In this document: in pieces, positions 17,122 to 25,712 of the stretch
How the letters are laid out: each line of letters opens with the position of its first letter
Position numbering within the stretch: position 1 is the stretch's first letter
Source of the DNA: Streptomyces atratus
Lineage (GTDB): Bacteria; Actinomycetota; Actinomycetes; Streptomycetales; Streptomycetaceae
Direction: 5' to 3'
DNA: 64,000 nt
NCBI RefSeq assembly: GCF_014648655.1
Contig: NZ_BMRN01000033.1
Coordinates: 1 to 64,000, forward strand
Notes under the pieces: model-generated
Databases searched by the model: none
Seen by the model: only the letters and a program-made list of their open reading frames with translations
Told to the model about the DNA's origin: nothing
Position numbers and translations under genes: made by a program

Positions 17122-18000
17122 ATGTACACGATCGATCTCGCCTACGTCGGGCGGGGCCTGCACGAGGAACTGGTCGCCTACATCGCCGACCAGCAGGGCT
17201 ACTACGTCGATGAGGGCGTCCACGTCGCGCTGCGCGACGGCTGCTCCTGGGACGAGGAGCGGCTGCGCCATGGCGCCACCATCGGGCTCGGCCGGGCGCT
17301 GCTGTCCCGACTGACCAATGGCATTCCCTGGGTCGCACTCAATGTCAACACCCACCGCCCGCTGTTCTGGTTCCTCGCCCGCCCCGGCCTGACCTCCCTG
17401 GCCGACCTGGCCGGCCGACGGCTGGCGGTACACGCCCCCCACACCGCACCCGGGTGCTTCGCCCGCATCGTACTGCGCCAGGCCGGCCTCGACCCGGACC
17501 GCGACATCCACACCACCGTCCGCCCACCCGGCGACTACGGCATGGACCTGCGCTGGCTGCACGACGGCAGGATCGACGCCGCCCTGGTCGGCAGCACCAT
17601 GGCACCGGAGGCGATAGCCGCCGAGCACGGCTGGCAGGTCCTGGCCTGGGTCGGCGACCACTTCCAGATCCCCACCGTAGGCATGGCCGTCGACCCCACC
17701 TACATCCACCCGGACGACCCCGCGGTCCAGGCCGTCGTACGAGCCCACCGTCGCGCCCTGCGGGTGATCCACAACGAACCCGACACCACGGCCCGGTACT
17801 TCCAGACGTTCCTCGGCCGACACACCGCAGACGAAGTCCGAGCGCACTACGAGAAGTTCATCGCACCATATTTCACCACCGACGGCCAAGCCGACCTCGT
17901 CGTCGGCGCCGCCGCCATCACCGCGGTCGCCGCCGAACTCGGCGTCCCCGCCACCGTCACCGCAGCCGAGTTCTACCGCACCGCAACCGCCACGCCCTAG
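17122..18000 (+). CDS. NMT1/THI5-like substrate-binding protein without signal peptide
   Basis: A 292-aa periplasmic-binding-protein fold related to the SsuA/THI5/NMT1 group. Features are LADLAGRRLAVHAPHTAPG (hinge and ligand loop), VALVGSTMAPEAIAAEHGW and a C-terminal helical segment. Unlike transport proteins of this group it begins directly at MYTIDLAYVG with no signal peptide or lipobox, and no ABC permease or ATPase gene follows. A cytoplasmic role, for example as an enzyme or sensor, is therefore likely. The ATG at 17122 follows AAGGA. It lies between an SDR and an NmrA-like gene on the same strand. Confidence 0.7.
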   Translation: MYTIDLAYVGRGLHEELVAYIADQQGYYVDEGVHVALRDGCSWDEERLRHGATIGLGRALLSRLTNGIPWVALNVNTHRPLFWFLARPGLTSLADLAGRRLAVHAPHTAPGCFARIVLRQAGLDPDRDIHTTVRPPGDYGMDLRWLHDGRIDAALVGSTMAPEAIAAEHGWQVLAWVGDHFQIPTVGMAVDPTYIHPDDPAVQAVVRAHRRALRVIHNEPDTTARYFQTFLGRHTADEVRAHYEKFIAPYFTTDGQADLVVGAAAITAVAAELGVPATVTAAEFYRTATATP

Positions 18001-18092
18001 GAGCCCGGCGACGTCGGCGCCACCGCTGTCCAGGCAATCAGAGCCTCATAAGGTGTATATGGGGCGTCAATCATCGAAAGAAGGCACATGCC

Positions 18093-18824
18093 ATGAAGTT
18101 CGCAGTCATCGGCGGAACCGGGCTGATCGGGTCACGGGTCGTGGAGAACCTGAACGCGGCCGGGCACCAAGCCGTACCACACTCCCTGTCCACAGGCGTA
18201 GACATCATCACTGGCAAGGGACTGGAGGCGGCCGTGGCGGGCGCCGACGTCGTCATCAACCTGACGAATTCCCCGACCTTCGACGACGCCTCGCTCGCCT
18301 TCTTCCAGACTTCGATGGACAACCTTCTTGCCGCGAGCGAGAAGGCCGGGGTCGGGCACTTCGTCATCCTCTCGATCGTCGGCGTGGACCAAGTGCCCGA
18401 TATGGACTACTACCGGGCGAAGGTGCTTCAGGAAGACATCCTCAAGGCCGGGCCGATCCCATACTCCATCGTCCGCGCCACGCAGTTCATGGAGTTCATG
18501 GACGCGACCCTGTCCATGACCACCTACGGCGACACCGTCCGCCTGCCACGCACGCCCATCCAGCCGATCGCCGCCGCGGATGTCTCCACCATCGTGGCCG
18601 AAGTCGCCGCAGGCAGCCCTCTGAACGGCGTCGTCAACACCGCAGGTCCCGACGTCTACCCCCTCGACGAACTCGGCCGGCTCACCCTGACCGCCAAGAG
18701 CGACGGGCGCTCTGTCGTCACCGATGACACCGCCGGCATGTTCGCCGCCGTCCGCGGTGACGTCCTCACCGCCCGAAACGATGCCCGCATTGCCCCCACC
18801 CACTACACCGACTGGCTCTCCTGA
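18093..18824 (+). CDS. NmrA-like NAD(P)-binding protein (atypical SDR)
   Basis: A 243-aa protein with the N-terminal dinucleotide motif VIGGTGLIGSRVVENL and the body of an atypical SDR (VVINLTNSPTF, HFVILSIVGVD, YYRAKVLQEDILKAG). YYRAK retains the YxxxK pair. Such proteins act as redox sensors, isomerases or reductases; the substrate is unknown. The start has AAAGAAGG eight to fifteen bases upstream. It follows the binding-protein gene by 92 bases and may share its message. Confidence 0.8.
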   Translation: MKFAVIGGTGLIGSRVVENLNAAGHQAVPHSLSTGVDIITGKGLEAAVAGADVVINLTNSPTFDDASLAFFQTSMDNLLAASEKAGVGHFVILSIVGVDQVPDMDYYRAKVLQEDILKAGPIPYSIVRATQFMEFMDATLSMTTYGDTVRLPRTPIQPIAAADVSTIVAEVAAGSPLNGVVNTAGPDVYPLDELGRLTLTAKSDGRSVVTDDTAGMFAAVRGDVLTARNDARIAPTHYTDWLS

Positions 18825-19733
18825 ACCAGCTCCCTCCAGCGGAGCCACCGAGTGAGGGGTGGACAGGACGGATCGCTCGCTATGACAGACACAGCCGGGA
18901 CACTTTCGGGTGCTCCGGCTGCTTCATGGACAAGGTGCTGTCGGAACATGGCACCGGCCTTCCCGGCCTCGCAGCTCGCTATGGGATTGTGCGCTGTCAG
19001 ATCACCGATCAGTGGCGTCCGAATCGCACGCAGACCTCAAGCACCGCCCACGCAGAGACGCCCGCGGCGGCTGGGCCTGCCTCCTGCTCCACGCGCTCCC
19101 TCAGCGGTCAGCCGGGTGATCTCCCGTGCCACGCGCAACGGCAGGGTCGGCGCGAAGGCGAAGTCCTCGATCTGCTTGGGGCATGGAACCCACCAGCGGG
19201 TGCTGCAAGTTGCGGGTGTAGTGCTTGACGGACGAGCAGCGGGCGTAGCCGATGCGGATGTCCGCGCCCGGGTTGTCGGGGCCGATCGGTGCCGGGGGCG
19301 GGGTGCCGGGTCGCCAGCCTTGCAATTCCTCGCAGACCTCAGTGCCGGGACGTTCGCGCCGCAGCAGGAACAGGACCACGTCCCGGCGGGGACCGTAAAA
19401 CGAACGGCCCTGTCGCACTTTCGGTGGTGACGGTGCGGGAGGTTATGCCAAAAGCATGCGGTGAAGGAGGCGGCCGAAGCCTGCCCTGCCGTACATCTGC
19501 CGTCACTCCGCTCATTGCCTGCCGTGCCCTCGCTCGTTGGGCGCAACGTCTGATCGCATTTTCCTTTCGTGGCGCTTCGACGGCACGCTGCGGAAATGGA
19601 ATCTGGGCCGGAACGAGGATCTGGTCCATGTGGCGGGAGCGATGAAGGTGCTGCCGGAGCACGGAAATGGCTGCCCCTGCACCCTGGGCGCGGGTGCGGG
19701 GGCAGCGTGTGTGAAAAGACGCCGTCGGACGGG
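18825..19733. other. gene-poor stretch with recombinase debris
   Basis: About 900 bases between convergent genes. Apart from the resolvase remnant at 19100-19290 no coding sequence is convincing. A hairpin-like CAGCCGGGACACTTTCGGGT...CCGGCTG near 18890-18925 could be the terminator for the NmrA-like gene. Confidence 0.4.
19100..19290 (-). pseudogene. serine recombinase N-terminal remnant
   Basis: Minus-strand sequence reads NPGADIRIGYARCSSVKHYT, the start of a resolvase with the catalytic serine (YARCSS). It then shifts frame to fragments such as IEDFAFAPTLPLRVAREITR, the tail of a resolvase-type protein. The middle of the catalytic domain is missing. Confidence 0.5.
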
Positions 19734-22082
19734 CTAGCTGCCTGCGGCCCTGCGCCGTCGCGTCCACCACGTCAGCGCGCCGCCTGCGACTGCGAGCGCC
19801 GCAGCCACAGCGGCGATCATCCCGACGGGGGTGTTGTTGCCGGTGTGGGCGAGGTCACCGTCCGGATCCTTCGCCGGCGGAGTCGCTTTGTCACCGCCCG
19901 GCGTGGACGGGTCGGGCGCGGGGGTCGACGGGGTGTCGGTCGGCTTCGGGCCGTTCGAACCGGTCGGGTTCGGCGTCGGCTTCGGGTCCTCCGGGCTGGT
20001 GGGCTGGTCGGAGGTGGACCCGCCGAGGTAGGCGGTCTCACTGTCCTGGTAGGTCACCTCGGCCCGGACGGATGTCTTGGTGGTCTTGTCCAAGCCGCGG
20101 TGCTGCGTGTTGAACTGGGTGCGGGTGATGTTCTTCTTCGGCGCCTTGGAGAAGTCGACCCCGCCCATGGACAGGATCCACACCTTGCCGTCGTAGACGC
20201 GCTCGAACTTGTAGTCGCCGTTCTTGAACGAGTCGACGTACTTGTCGTAGACGGTCTTCTTGTCCCAGTCCTTGTTCTCGGCCCTGAGCGGCCACCGCTT
20301 GACGTCGTTGCTGTTGATGATCTTGCGGAAGTCGGTGGGGCTGACCGCGTCCTGGCGGCGGATGTACTCGGCAGCCACCCTCGAAGAGTAGACGCGGCGC
20401 AGGTCGGCGTAGGACTTGTCGTCGTTGACGCGGCGCTCGAGCTCCGGCTGGATCGTCGAGAGGATCAGGTTCTCGGCCTGTTTGGTCTGCGCCTCGGTGA
20501 GCTTGCAGGCGTTGGGCGGCACATCGGGTCCGGTCGGGACCTCCATGTTGACCTTGAGCGGGGCGTCCAGGATGTAGATGCCGCCGTCCTGCTCCCGGAT
20601 CTTCGCAGGCTTCGGGGTGATCCACTGGCGGATGATGGGCAGGCACGGCATGCCTTCCGGGGTGCGGGGGGCTGCCCGCCAGAAGCGTTCCCCGCGCTCG
20701 TACTTGTCGGGGTTCATCGCATCCGCGTAGTCGTGCTTGAGGGTCAGGTCGGCCTCCAGCAGGACGCGCCCGGCATCGGTCTTGGCAAACTCCTTGTCCA
20801 TGATCACGTCGGGGCGGATCGGGTTGAGGTTGACCCAGAACTTGTCCGGGGTCAGAGCGAGCCAGGTGAAGAAGGCGTCCGAGGTGAGCTGGAGCTTGGC
20901 GTCACCGCCGTAGCCGGGGTTCTCGTCCGGGTCCTTGACGTAGTCGGCCCTCATCGAATAGTCGAGGCCCTCGCCCTTGACGGGGGTACCGACGTAGTTG
21001 ATCTCCAAGGTGGAGAAGTCGATGCCGCCCGGCCCGCGGCCGAAGTAGCCGCCGCGGTTGTTCTGGTTGTACATCGCCTGAAGCCGGCGCGCTTCCTCGA
21101 CCGTCTTCCCCGACCGCAGGGCCTGGTCGATGATCGGTCCCCGGCCACCCTTGAGTGGATCGGGGTTGAACCGCTTGTCGTAATTGGTGTAGACATTCGG
21201 CTTCTGGGTTCGCTCGATGGCGTTCGACCGGCGTTCGTTGACCCCGGCCTGGGTGCGGTTGGTGCCCCGGTCCCGCTTGAGGTCATCGTCGAACTGCTTG
21301 ATCTTGTTCTTCGTCGAATCCTCGGTCTTGGCGCCGGTCAGGTACCGGAACGTCGACTTCGGCCTCTCCTTGGCGATCTGCCGGTCGGCTGTGAGCTGGT
21401 CGTTCTCGATCTTGCCGTTGGACTTCATCTCAACCTTGCGCTCGGTGCGCCGGTTGTGTGCGTCCACGACGCGGGTTCGCTTCTCGCCGGTCTCAGGGTC
21501 GGTGTACTCGATCGGGTCCTGGCACCACCAGTCGGGACCGATCATGTTGTACTTCTTGACCATGCGGGCCTCGAACGCTTCACCCCGGGGCGGGTTGCCG
21601 TGGTTGCCGATGTAGCGCACGTCGAGGTAGCGCTTGAAGTCCTGGTAGCCCTTGGGGTTGTTGTACTGGTTGTTGTAGCGGGCGTAGATCTCCATGACCT
21701 TGTCCGCCGGGTTCTTCGTTCTGTTGTACTTGCGCTGCCACTTGCGGTAATTCTTCCCCGCGGCCGCGCGCTGGGCGTCGGTCGGCGGCAGCACCCCGTC
21801 ATACGCCTTGGCGGGGTTGTCGTAGGTGTAGTTCTCGTCGTTCGGCCACGCGTCGTACGGAAGGCTGTCCGGCGGCCCGGAATTGGCCGGGGTGGAGGGG
21901 AACTTGTTCTTGAGGAACTTCTCGTCGCACCGCATCGGCTTGACGTTGGGCGCCTTCGCGGCCTCCGCCTGGTCCAGGCCGGGCAGGCCGGTCAGGGTCA
22001 CCGCTGCGGCGGCGGTGAGGGCGAGCGCGAGGCGCCCCCACACGCGCCGACGGCGCGCAGGTTGATCTATCTGAATGCTCAC
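19734..22082 (-). CDS. sortase-anchored (LAHTG) surface protein of unknown function
   Basis: A 782-aa exported protein. The GTG at 22082 follows AGGGGGAGAAA; a signal peptide (RRRRVWGRLALALTAAAAV, cut after QAEA) begins it. The C-terminus has a Pro/Thr/Asp-rich wall spacer, the class-E sortase motif LAHTG at about 744-748, a hydrophobic helix and an RRRR tail, so it is linked to peptidoglycan. Residues about 205-230 show D...ExK...Q (VVDAH, then KVEMKSNG, then NDQL), a pattern of PD-(D/E)XK nucleases. Residues 400-680 (DKFWVNLNPIRPD, GRVLLEADLTLKHDY, DDKSYADLRRVYSS, YDKYVDSFKNGDYKF) resemble an uncharacterised domain I recall from large planctomycete/Omnitrophota proteins. Asn/Tyr/Lys content is unusually high for Streptomyces. 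A small protein gene lies upstream. Confidence 0.8.
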   Translation of the reverse strand: MSIQIDQPARRRRVWGRLALALTAAAAVTLTGLPGLDQAEAAKAPNVKPMRCDEKFLKNKFPSTPANSGPPDSLPYDAWPNDENYTYDNPAKAYDGVLPPTDAQRAAAGKNYRKWQRKYNRTKNPADKVMEIYARYNNQYNNPKGYQDFKRYLDVRYIGNHGNPPRGEAFEARMVKKYNMIGPDWWCQDPIEYTDPETGEKRTRVVDAHNRRTERKVEMKSNGKIENDQLTADRQIAKERPKSTFRYLTGAKTEDSTKNKIKQFDDDLKRDRGTNRTQAGVNERRSNAIERTQKPNVYTNYDKRFNPDPLKGGRGPIIDQALRSGKTVEEARRLQAMYNQNNRGGYFGRGPGGIDFSTLEINYVGTPVKGEGLDYSMRADYVKDPDENPGYGGDAKLQLTSDAFFTWLALTPDKFWVNLNPIRPDVIMDKEFAKTDAGRVLLEADLTLKHDYADAMNPDKYERGERFWRAAPRTPEGMPCLPIIRQWITPKPAKIREQDGGIYILDAPLKVNMEVPTGPDVPPNACKLTEAQTKQAENLILSTIQPELERRVNDDKSYADLRRVYSSRVAAEYIRRQDAVSPTDFRKIINSNDVKRWPLRAENKDWDKKTVYDKYVDSFKNGDYKFERVYDGKVWILSMGGVDFSKAPKKNITRTQFNTQHRGLDKTTKTSVRAEVTYQDSETAYLGGSTSDQPTSPEDPKPTPNPTGSNGPKPTDTPSTPAPDPSTPGGDKATPPAKDPDGDLAHTGNNTPVGMIAAVAAALAVAGGALTWWTRRRRAAGS

Positions 22083-22238
22083 TGGTTTCTCCCCCTGGGA
22101 ACGCGGCGCCGTGGCTCGCGAGGTCAACTGGTCTGATTGCGCCGCCTGTTGTCCACACTAGGGGGGAGTCGTTCGGGGGGTTCCGGAGTTAAGACGGCAT
22201 GTCCCCGCCAACTCGCGGTCTTTTCCGGATCGTTACGG

Positions 22239-22967
22239 TCAGAACTCGTCGAACTCGCCGATCCAGGTGTCCTCCAGGTCGCCGGTGGTCCCTTCGGTGT
22301 GCCGGACGCGGAACACGGACAGTGCGCGGCCCTTGCGGGGCAGCGGGGTGACGCGCTGGAGGGCGAGCCGCGTAAGACCTTCCCAGGAGAAGGACCCGGG
22401 GTCGGCGTCGAGGTCGATGCCTCGCCGTTCCAACGCATCGGGGCCGATGCCGAAGGCGCCGATGACGTCTTGCGGGGTGCCTTCGCGGTCCCAGTCCTCT
22501 TCTCCGCTCCATCCTGCGGCGAACAGGCGTGCCCCGTCCGGGTGGTAGATCACGTGGGTGCCGTAGGACACGTTGTGGTCGATCCTCGCCGAGCCGATGA
22601 TGACCGCTCCGGGGAAGCGCTCGGCCAGCTCGTCCGCCTGCTCCGCGAGGGGGAAGGTCCCCCCTGTGGACACCAGGGCGGGATCGTTGATCTCGATCAC
22701 GGTTCCCCAGCATCCGACGCCGACCAGGTCGAGGTCTGCGCGGGTGGCCAAGGGAAGCTGCTGGGTCGCCTCGATGCGGTCGACTTCCTCCACCACCGTG
22801 TCGACGGTGCCGAGAGCGGCGGCGAACTCCCGCGCCCGTGCCGGGTCATGAGCGGGCAGAACCCCTCCGCCGGTGAGGAAGGGCCGCTCGATGAGGGTTA
22901 GCCTGAACTCCCCGTGCTGCGCGACGCCCTGCTCCGGCGGGCATTCCCAGAAATCGTTGTCAGTCAT
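22239..22967 (-). CDS. DUF6333-like hypothetical protein
   Basis: A 242-aa acidic cytoplasmic protein beginning MTDNDFWECPPEQ, like a Streptomyces family that I recall as DUF6333 (name not certain). It has no signal peptide. Conserved-looking parts are RAREFAAALGTVDTV, LDLVGVGCWGTVIEI and a tail FRVRHTEGTTGDLEDTWIGE. The start has a perfect GGAGGTGA ribosome site. It lies 156 bases upstream of the sortase-anchored protein gene on the same strand, so the two may be expressed together. A chaperone or immunity-like role would be pure inference. Confidence 0.65.
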   Translation of the reverse strand: MTDNDFWECPPEQGVAQHGEFRLTLIERPFLTGGGVLPAHDPARAREFAAALGTVDTVVEEVDRIEATQQLPLATRADLDLVGVGCWGTVIEINDPALVSTGGTFPLAEQADELAERFPGAVIIGSARIDHNVSYGTHVIYHPDGARLFAAGWSGEEDWDREGTPQDVIGAFGIGPDALERRGIDLDADPGSFSWEGLTRLALQRVTPLPRKGRALSVFRVRHTEGTTGDLEDTWIGEFDEF

Positions 22968-23098
22968 CGGATCACCTCCGTGGTTATCTGCAAGGATCAC
23001 GGCGCGAGCCGTGAGAATCCCCTCCCCTGAGGGAGGAGAGCGTCAAGGGCGCCACGATAGCGAGGGCCCTTGACAGACGTCGCGGCGGGGAGTGTGGG

Positions 23099-23371
23099 CA
23101 TGGGGTCCGTCGGGACAGTTACGACAACGCCCCTGCCGAGAACTTGTGGATGCTGATCGAGACCGAGTGCGTGCGCGGGCGCGTCTTCGCCACCCGGGCC
23201 GTGGCGAACCTGGCGCTGTTCGCGTACATCGACGGCTTCTACAACCGTCGGCGTATCCAGGAACGGCTCGGCCGGCCCGACCCCATCGAGTTCGAGGGAA
23301 AGTACTGCGTAGGCCAAGCGACGGCCGAACAAGCGAACCTGAATCCCCGTCACCCCACTCCGACCAGCTGA
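23099..23371 (+). pseudogene. IS3-family transposase C-terminal remnant
   Basis: The frame reads RDSYDNAPAENLWMLIETEC (end of the DDE catalytic core, with the final glutamate), then ANLALFAYIDGFYNRRRIQ and DPIEFEGKY, ending at TGA 23369-23371. The following GATCAACACCTCCCGCACA and GGGGGAACCTCAG match the segment after the stop at 46794, so both are the same right end of one IS type. The N-terminal two thirds and OrfA are gone. Confidence 0.7.
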
Positions 23372-23405
23372 TCAACACCTCCCGCACAACGGGGGAACCT
23401 CAGCA

Positions 23406-23711
23406 TCACGGTGGGGCGAGAATCCGAGCTCGGAGGAGTACGGAGGATGCGCGGCCGCGCATCCTCCGTTTGAGGAGCTTGATTCCGCAGACGTGGCCCG
23501 CGACCACGCCGCAGCTGTAGGGCAGGGTGAGTCCGGCGGTGACGGCATCGATGTCCTGGCGGAGGAAGCCGACGAAGGAGCGGATCGGCCTCAGGTCGCA
23601 GCGTGCGGTCTGATCGCCGATCCGACGGAGATCCTGGCCCGGCCTGCGCGCGGCCCGGACGACCCGTACGTGGCAACGACCCGGGCGGCACAGCGTCTCG
23701 GGGGCATCCAC
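23406..23711 (-). pseudogene. ISL3-family transposase C-terminal remnant
   Basis: The minus strand reads FVGFLRQDIDAVTAGLTLPY, SCGVVAGHVCGIKLLKRRMR and RASSVLLRARILA. This is the C-terminal end of ISL3-type transposases (usually ...SSGxVEGxVNRIKxLKRQMYGRA...). Several key residues differ (for example VAGHVCG for VEGHVNR), so it is decayed. It is directly adjacent to the IS3 right end at 23371. Confidence 0.6.
23441..23468. repeat. perfect 28-bp palindrome inside the ISL3 remnant
   Basis: CGGAGGATGCGCGG is followed immediately by its exact reverse complement. It falls in what were transposase codons, so the symmetry probably arose after inactivation. Confidence 0.6.
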
Positions 23712-23827
23712 GGGGCCCGGGCCCCGCCGTGCTGGAGAGCACGGTCACGGTCTCGCCCGAGGGCGGGCGCCCCGGCCCGTCACGGGATATGAGCCCGGCC
23801 CGCCAAGGGGATCGTGAGCGGAACCTG

Positions 23828-25522
23828 TCAGGGGATCGTGAGCCGGACCCGTTCCGTCACGACCGCCAGGTCCTCCTCGACCGCGGCAGCTGCCGCCGTG
23901 AGCGCGGGCAGCACCGCTCGCCGCACATCGTCCAGGGTGCCCCGGCTGGCGTGGGTGGAGACGTTCATGGCGGCGGCCACCCGGCCGGTACGGTCGTGCA
24001 CCGGGACCGCGATCGACCGCAGGCCTTCCTCCAGCTCCTGGTCCACCAGGGCGTGACCGTCCCGTCGAGCCTGCGCCACGGCCTCGGCGAGATCGGCGGC
24101 ATCGACCCGGGTGAACGGGGTCAGCGACCGCACCGAGGCGTGGGCCAGCCGCTCGGCCGCCTCCTGCTCGGACAGACCGGCCAGCAGCACCCGGCCCATG
24201 GAAGTGGCGTACGCGGGGAAGCGGGTGCCGACCGTGATGTTGACGCTCATGATGCGTACCGTGTGCACCCGGGCGACGTAGATGATGTCGTCGTCGGCCA
24301 GCACCGCGACGGACGCCGAGTCGTGCACCTGCTCCACCAACCGCGCCAGATGGGGCTGCGCGATCTCCGCGAAGGTCAGCCGGGAGAGCCGGGCGTAGCC
24401 CAGTTCCAGCACCGTGGGCAGCAGCGTGAAGCGGCGCCCCTCACCGGCCGGTGCCGCGTACCCCAGCTGCTGGAGGGAGAGCAGTGCCCGGCGGGCGGTG
24501 GCGCGGGCCAGGCCGGTGGCCTCCGCAGCGCCGGACAGGGTGAGCCCACCGGGTGCCGACCCCAGGGCGGTGAGTACGGCCAGCCCCCGGGTCAGCGACT
24601 GCAGGAATTCCGGACCCAGCTCGGCCTTGACCGCGCGTGAGGTGTCAGGGCCGCCGGGTGCGTGCGGCGTGGCCGCCGGCGAGGGGGAGGCCAGGGCCGC
24701 CTCCATCCGCGCCGCGTACTCCCGCAGCCGGGGCAGGGCGTGCTCGGCCAGCGACCGGGCACTGTGCCTGCTGGTGTGACTGACCACGCTGAGCGCACAC
24801 ACGGAGCTGCCGTCGGGCGCGTGGACGGGGACTGCGACGGCGACCAGACCGGGCTCGATCAGCTGGTCGTCGACGGCCCAGCCGGCGTCCCGGGCGTCCA
24901 CCACCCGCTGCCGGAAGGCCGACTCCACCTGGTCGGGGGCCGGTGGCGCCGGGCGGGGAGGAACGGCGGGGAAGCCGGCGTCGCGAGGGTCCTCGCGCAG
25001 CCGGGTGCGCCAGGCCGCTTGCTGCTCTGGGCTCCAGTCGGAGGCGAAGAGGGCGCCCGGGGCGCAGCGCTCGGCGGGCAGCAGGTCGCCGATCCGGAAG
25101 GCCAGCGCCATGGTGCGCCTCCGGGTGGACTGGCTGATGAACCGCACCCCGGCGCCGTCCGGCACCGCAAGCGAGACCGACTCGTCCAGCTCGTCGGCCA
25201 ACGCGACGGCGAGCGGTTCCAGGGCATCGGGGAGACCGGAGCAGGCGAGATAGGCATTGCCCAGCTCCATCAGGCGCGGCGCGAGCAGCACGTCGCGGTC
25301 GTCCTCGATGCGCAGATATCCCAAGTGGGTGAGCGTGGTGACGATGCGGTCGACGGTGGAGCGGGCCAGGCCGGTGGCGCGGACCAGATCGCCGGGGCGC
25401 ATCCGCGGTCCGGGGTGGGCGGCCAGGGCGCGCAGCACGGCCAGCCCGCGCTCCAGCGGTCCGACCGGGTCGCCGCCGGGTTCCGCGGCGTCCGCCTTGG
25501 ATGCGGTCGCGGCATGCGGCAT
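23828..25522 (-). CDS. pcaR: IclR-family regulator with duplicated domains (pca regulator type)
   Basis: A 564-aa protein made of two IclR units in tandem. Unit 1 has a winged helix (RGLAVLRALAAHPGPRMRPG, ATGLARSTVDRIVTTLTHLG) at about 25-90 and an effector domain to about 270. Unit 2 repeats this from about 310 (LTRGLAVLTALGSAPGGLTL, ATGLARATARRALLSLQQLG) with its own effector domain to the end. Such double IclR proteins regulate pca genes in Streptomyces. It is the last gene in the pca direction, 190 bases after pobA. Start ATG 25522 has GAGGAGG upstream. Whether it activates or represses is not visible. Confidence 0.82.
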   Translation of the reverse strand: MPHAATASKADAAEPGGDPVGPLERGLAVLRALAAHPGPRMRPGDLVRATGLARSTVDRIVTTLTHLGYLRIEDDRDVLLAPRLMELGNAYLACSGLPDALEPLAVALADELDESVSLAVPDGAGVRFISQSTRRRTMALAFRIGDLLPAERCAPGALFASDWSPEQQAAWRTRLREDPRDAGFPAVPPRPAPPAPDQVESAFRQRVVDARDAGWAVDDQLIEPGLVAVAVPVHAPDGSSVCALSVVSHTSRHSARSLAEHALPRLREYAARMEAALASPSPAATPHAPGGPDTSRAVKAELGPEFLQSLTRGLAVLTALGSAPGGLTLSGAAEATGLARATARRALLSLQQLGYAAPAGEGRRFTLLPTVLELGYARLSRLTFAEIAQPHLARLVEQVHDSASVAVLADDDIIYVARVHTVRIMSVNITVGTRFPAYATSMGRVLLAGLSEQEAAERLAHASVRSLTPFTRVDAADLAEAVAQARRDGHALVDQELEEGLRSIAVPVHDRTGRVAAAMNVSTHASRGTLDDVRRAVLPALTAAAAAVEEDLAVVTERVRLTIP

Positions 25523-25712
25523 GCGGTCCTCCTCATCGAGCCTCCGGGGTGTGCGCAAACCGTACCCGGCGGACCCTTCGGCCGCGCGGGGCGGTCTGGT
25601 CCTGCGCTCCCGCTTCGCCTGCGCCGACGGGATGACCGGAGCCCGGCCCTGGGCAACGCCTGTGGTGCGTGGCCCTCTTCGGGCCCCGCACCGCCGCTGC
25701 GTCAGCAGGAGT

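Noticed and set aside
19569..22136. 855-aa open frame on the plus strand
   Set aside because: It is antisense to the sortase-anchored protein gene, which has a signal peptide, anchor motif and ribosome site. The plus frame is a valine/glycine-rich shadow.
19734..22967. Toxin-immunity system called outright
   Set aside because: The nuclease pattern is only a short motif and the partner has no recognised immunity domain, so this is kept as a hypothesis.
23441..23468. Rho-independent terminator
   Set aside because: No loop, no T tract and no gene ends here; it lies within transposase-derived sequence.
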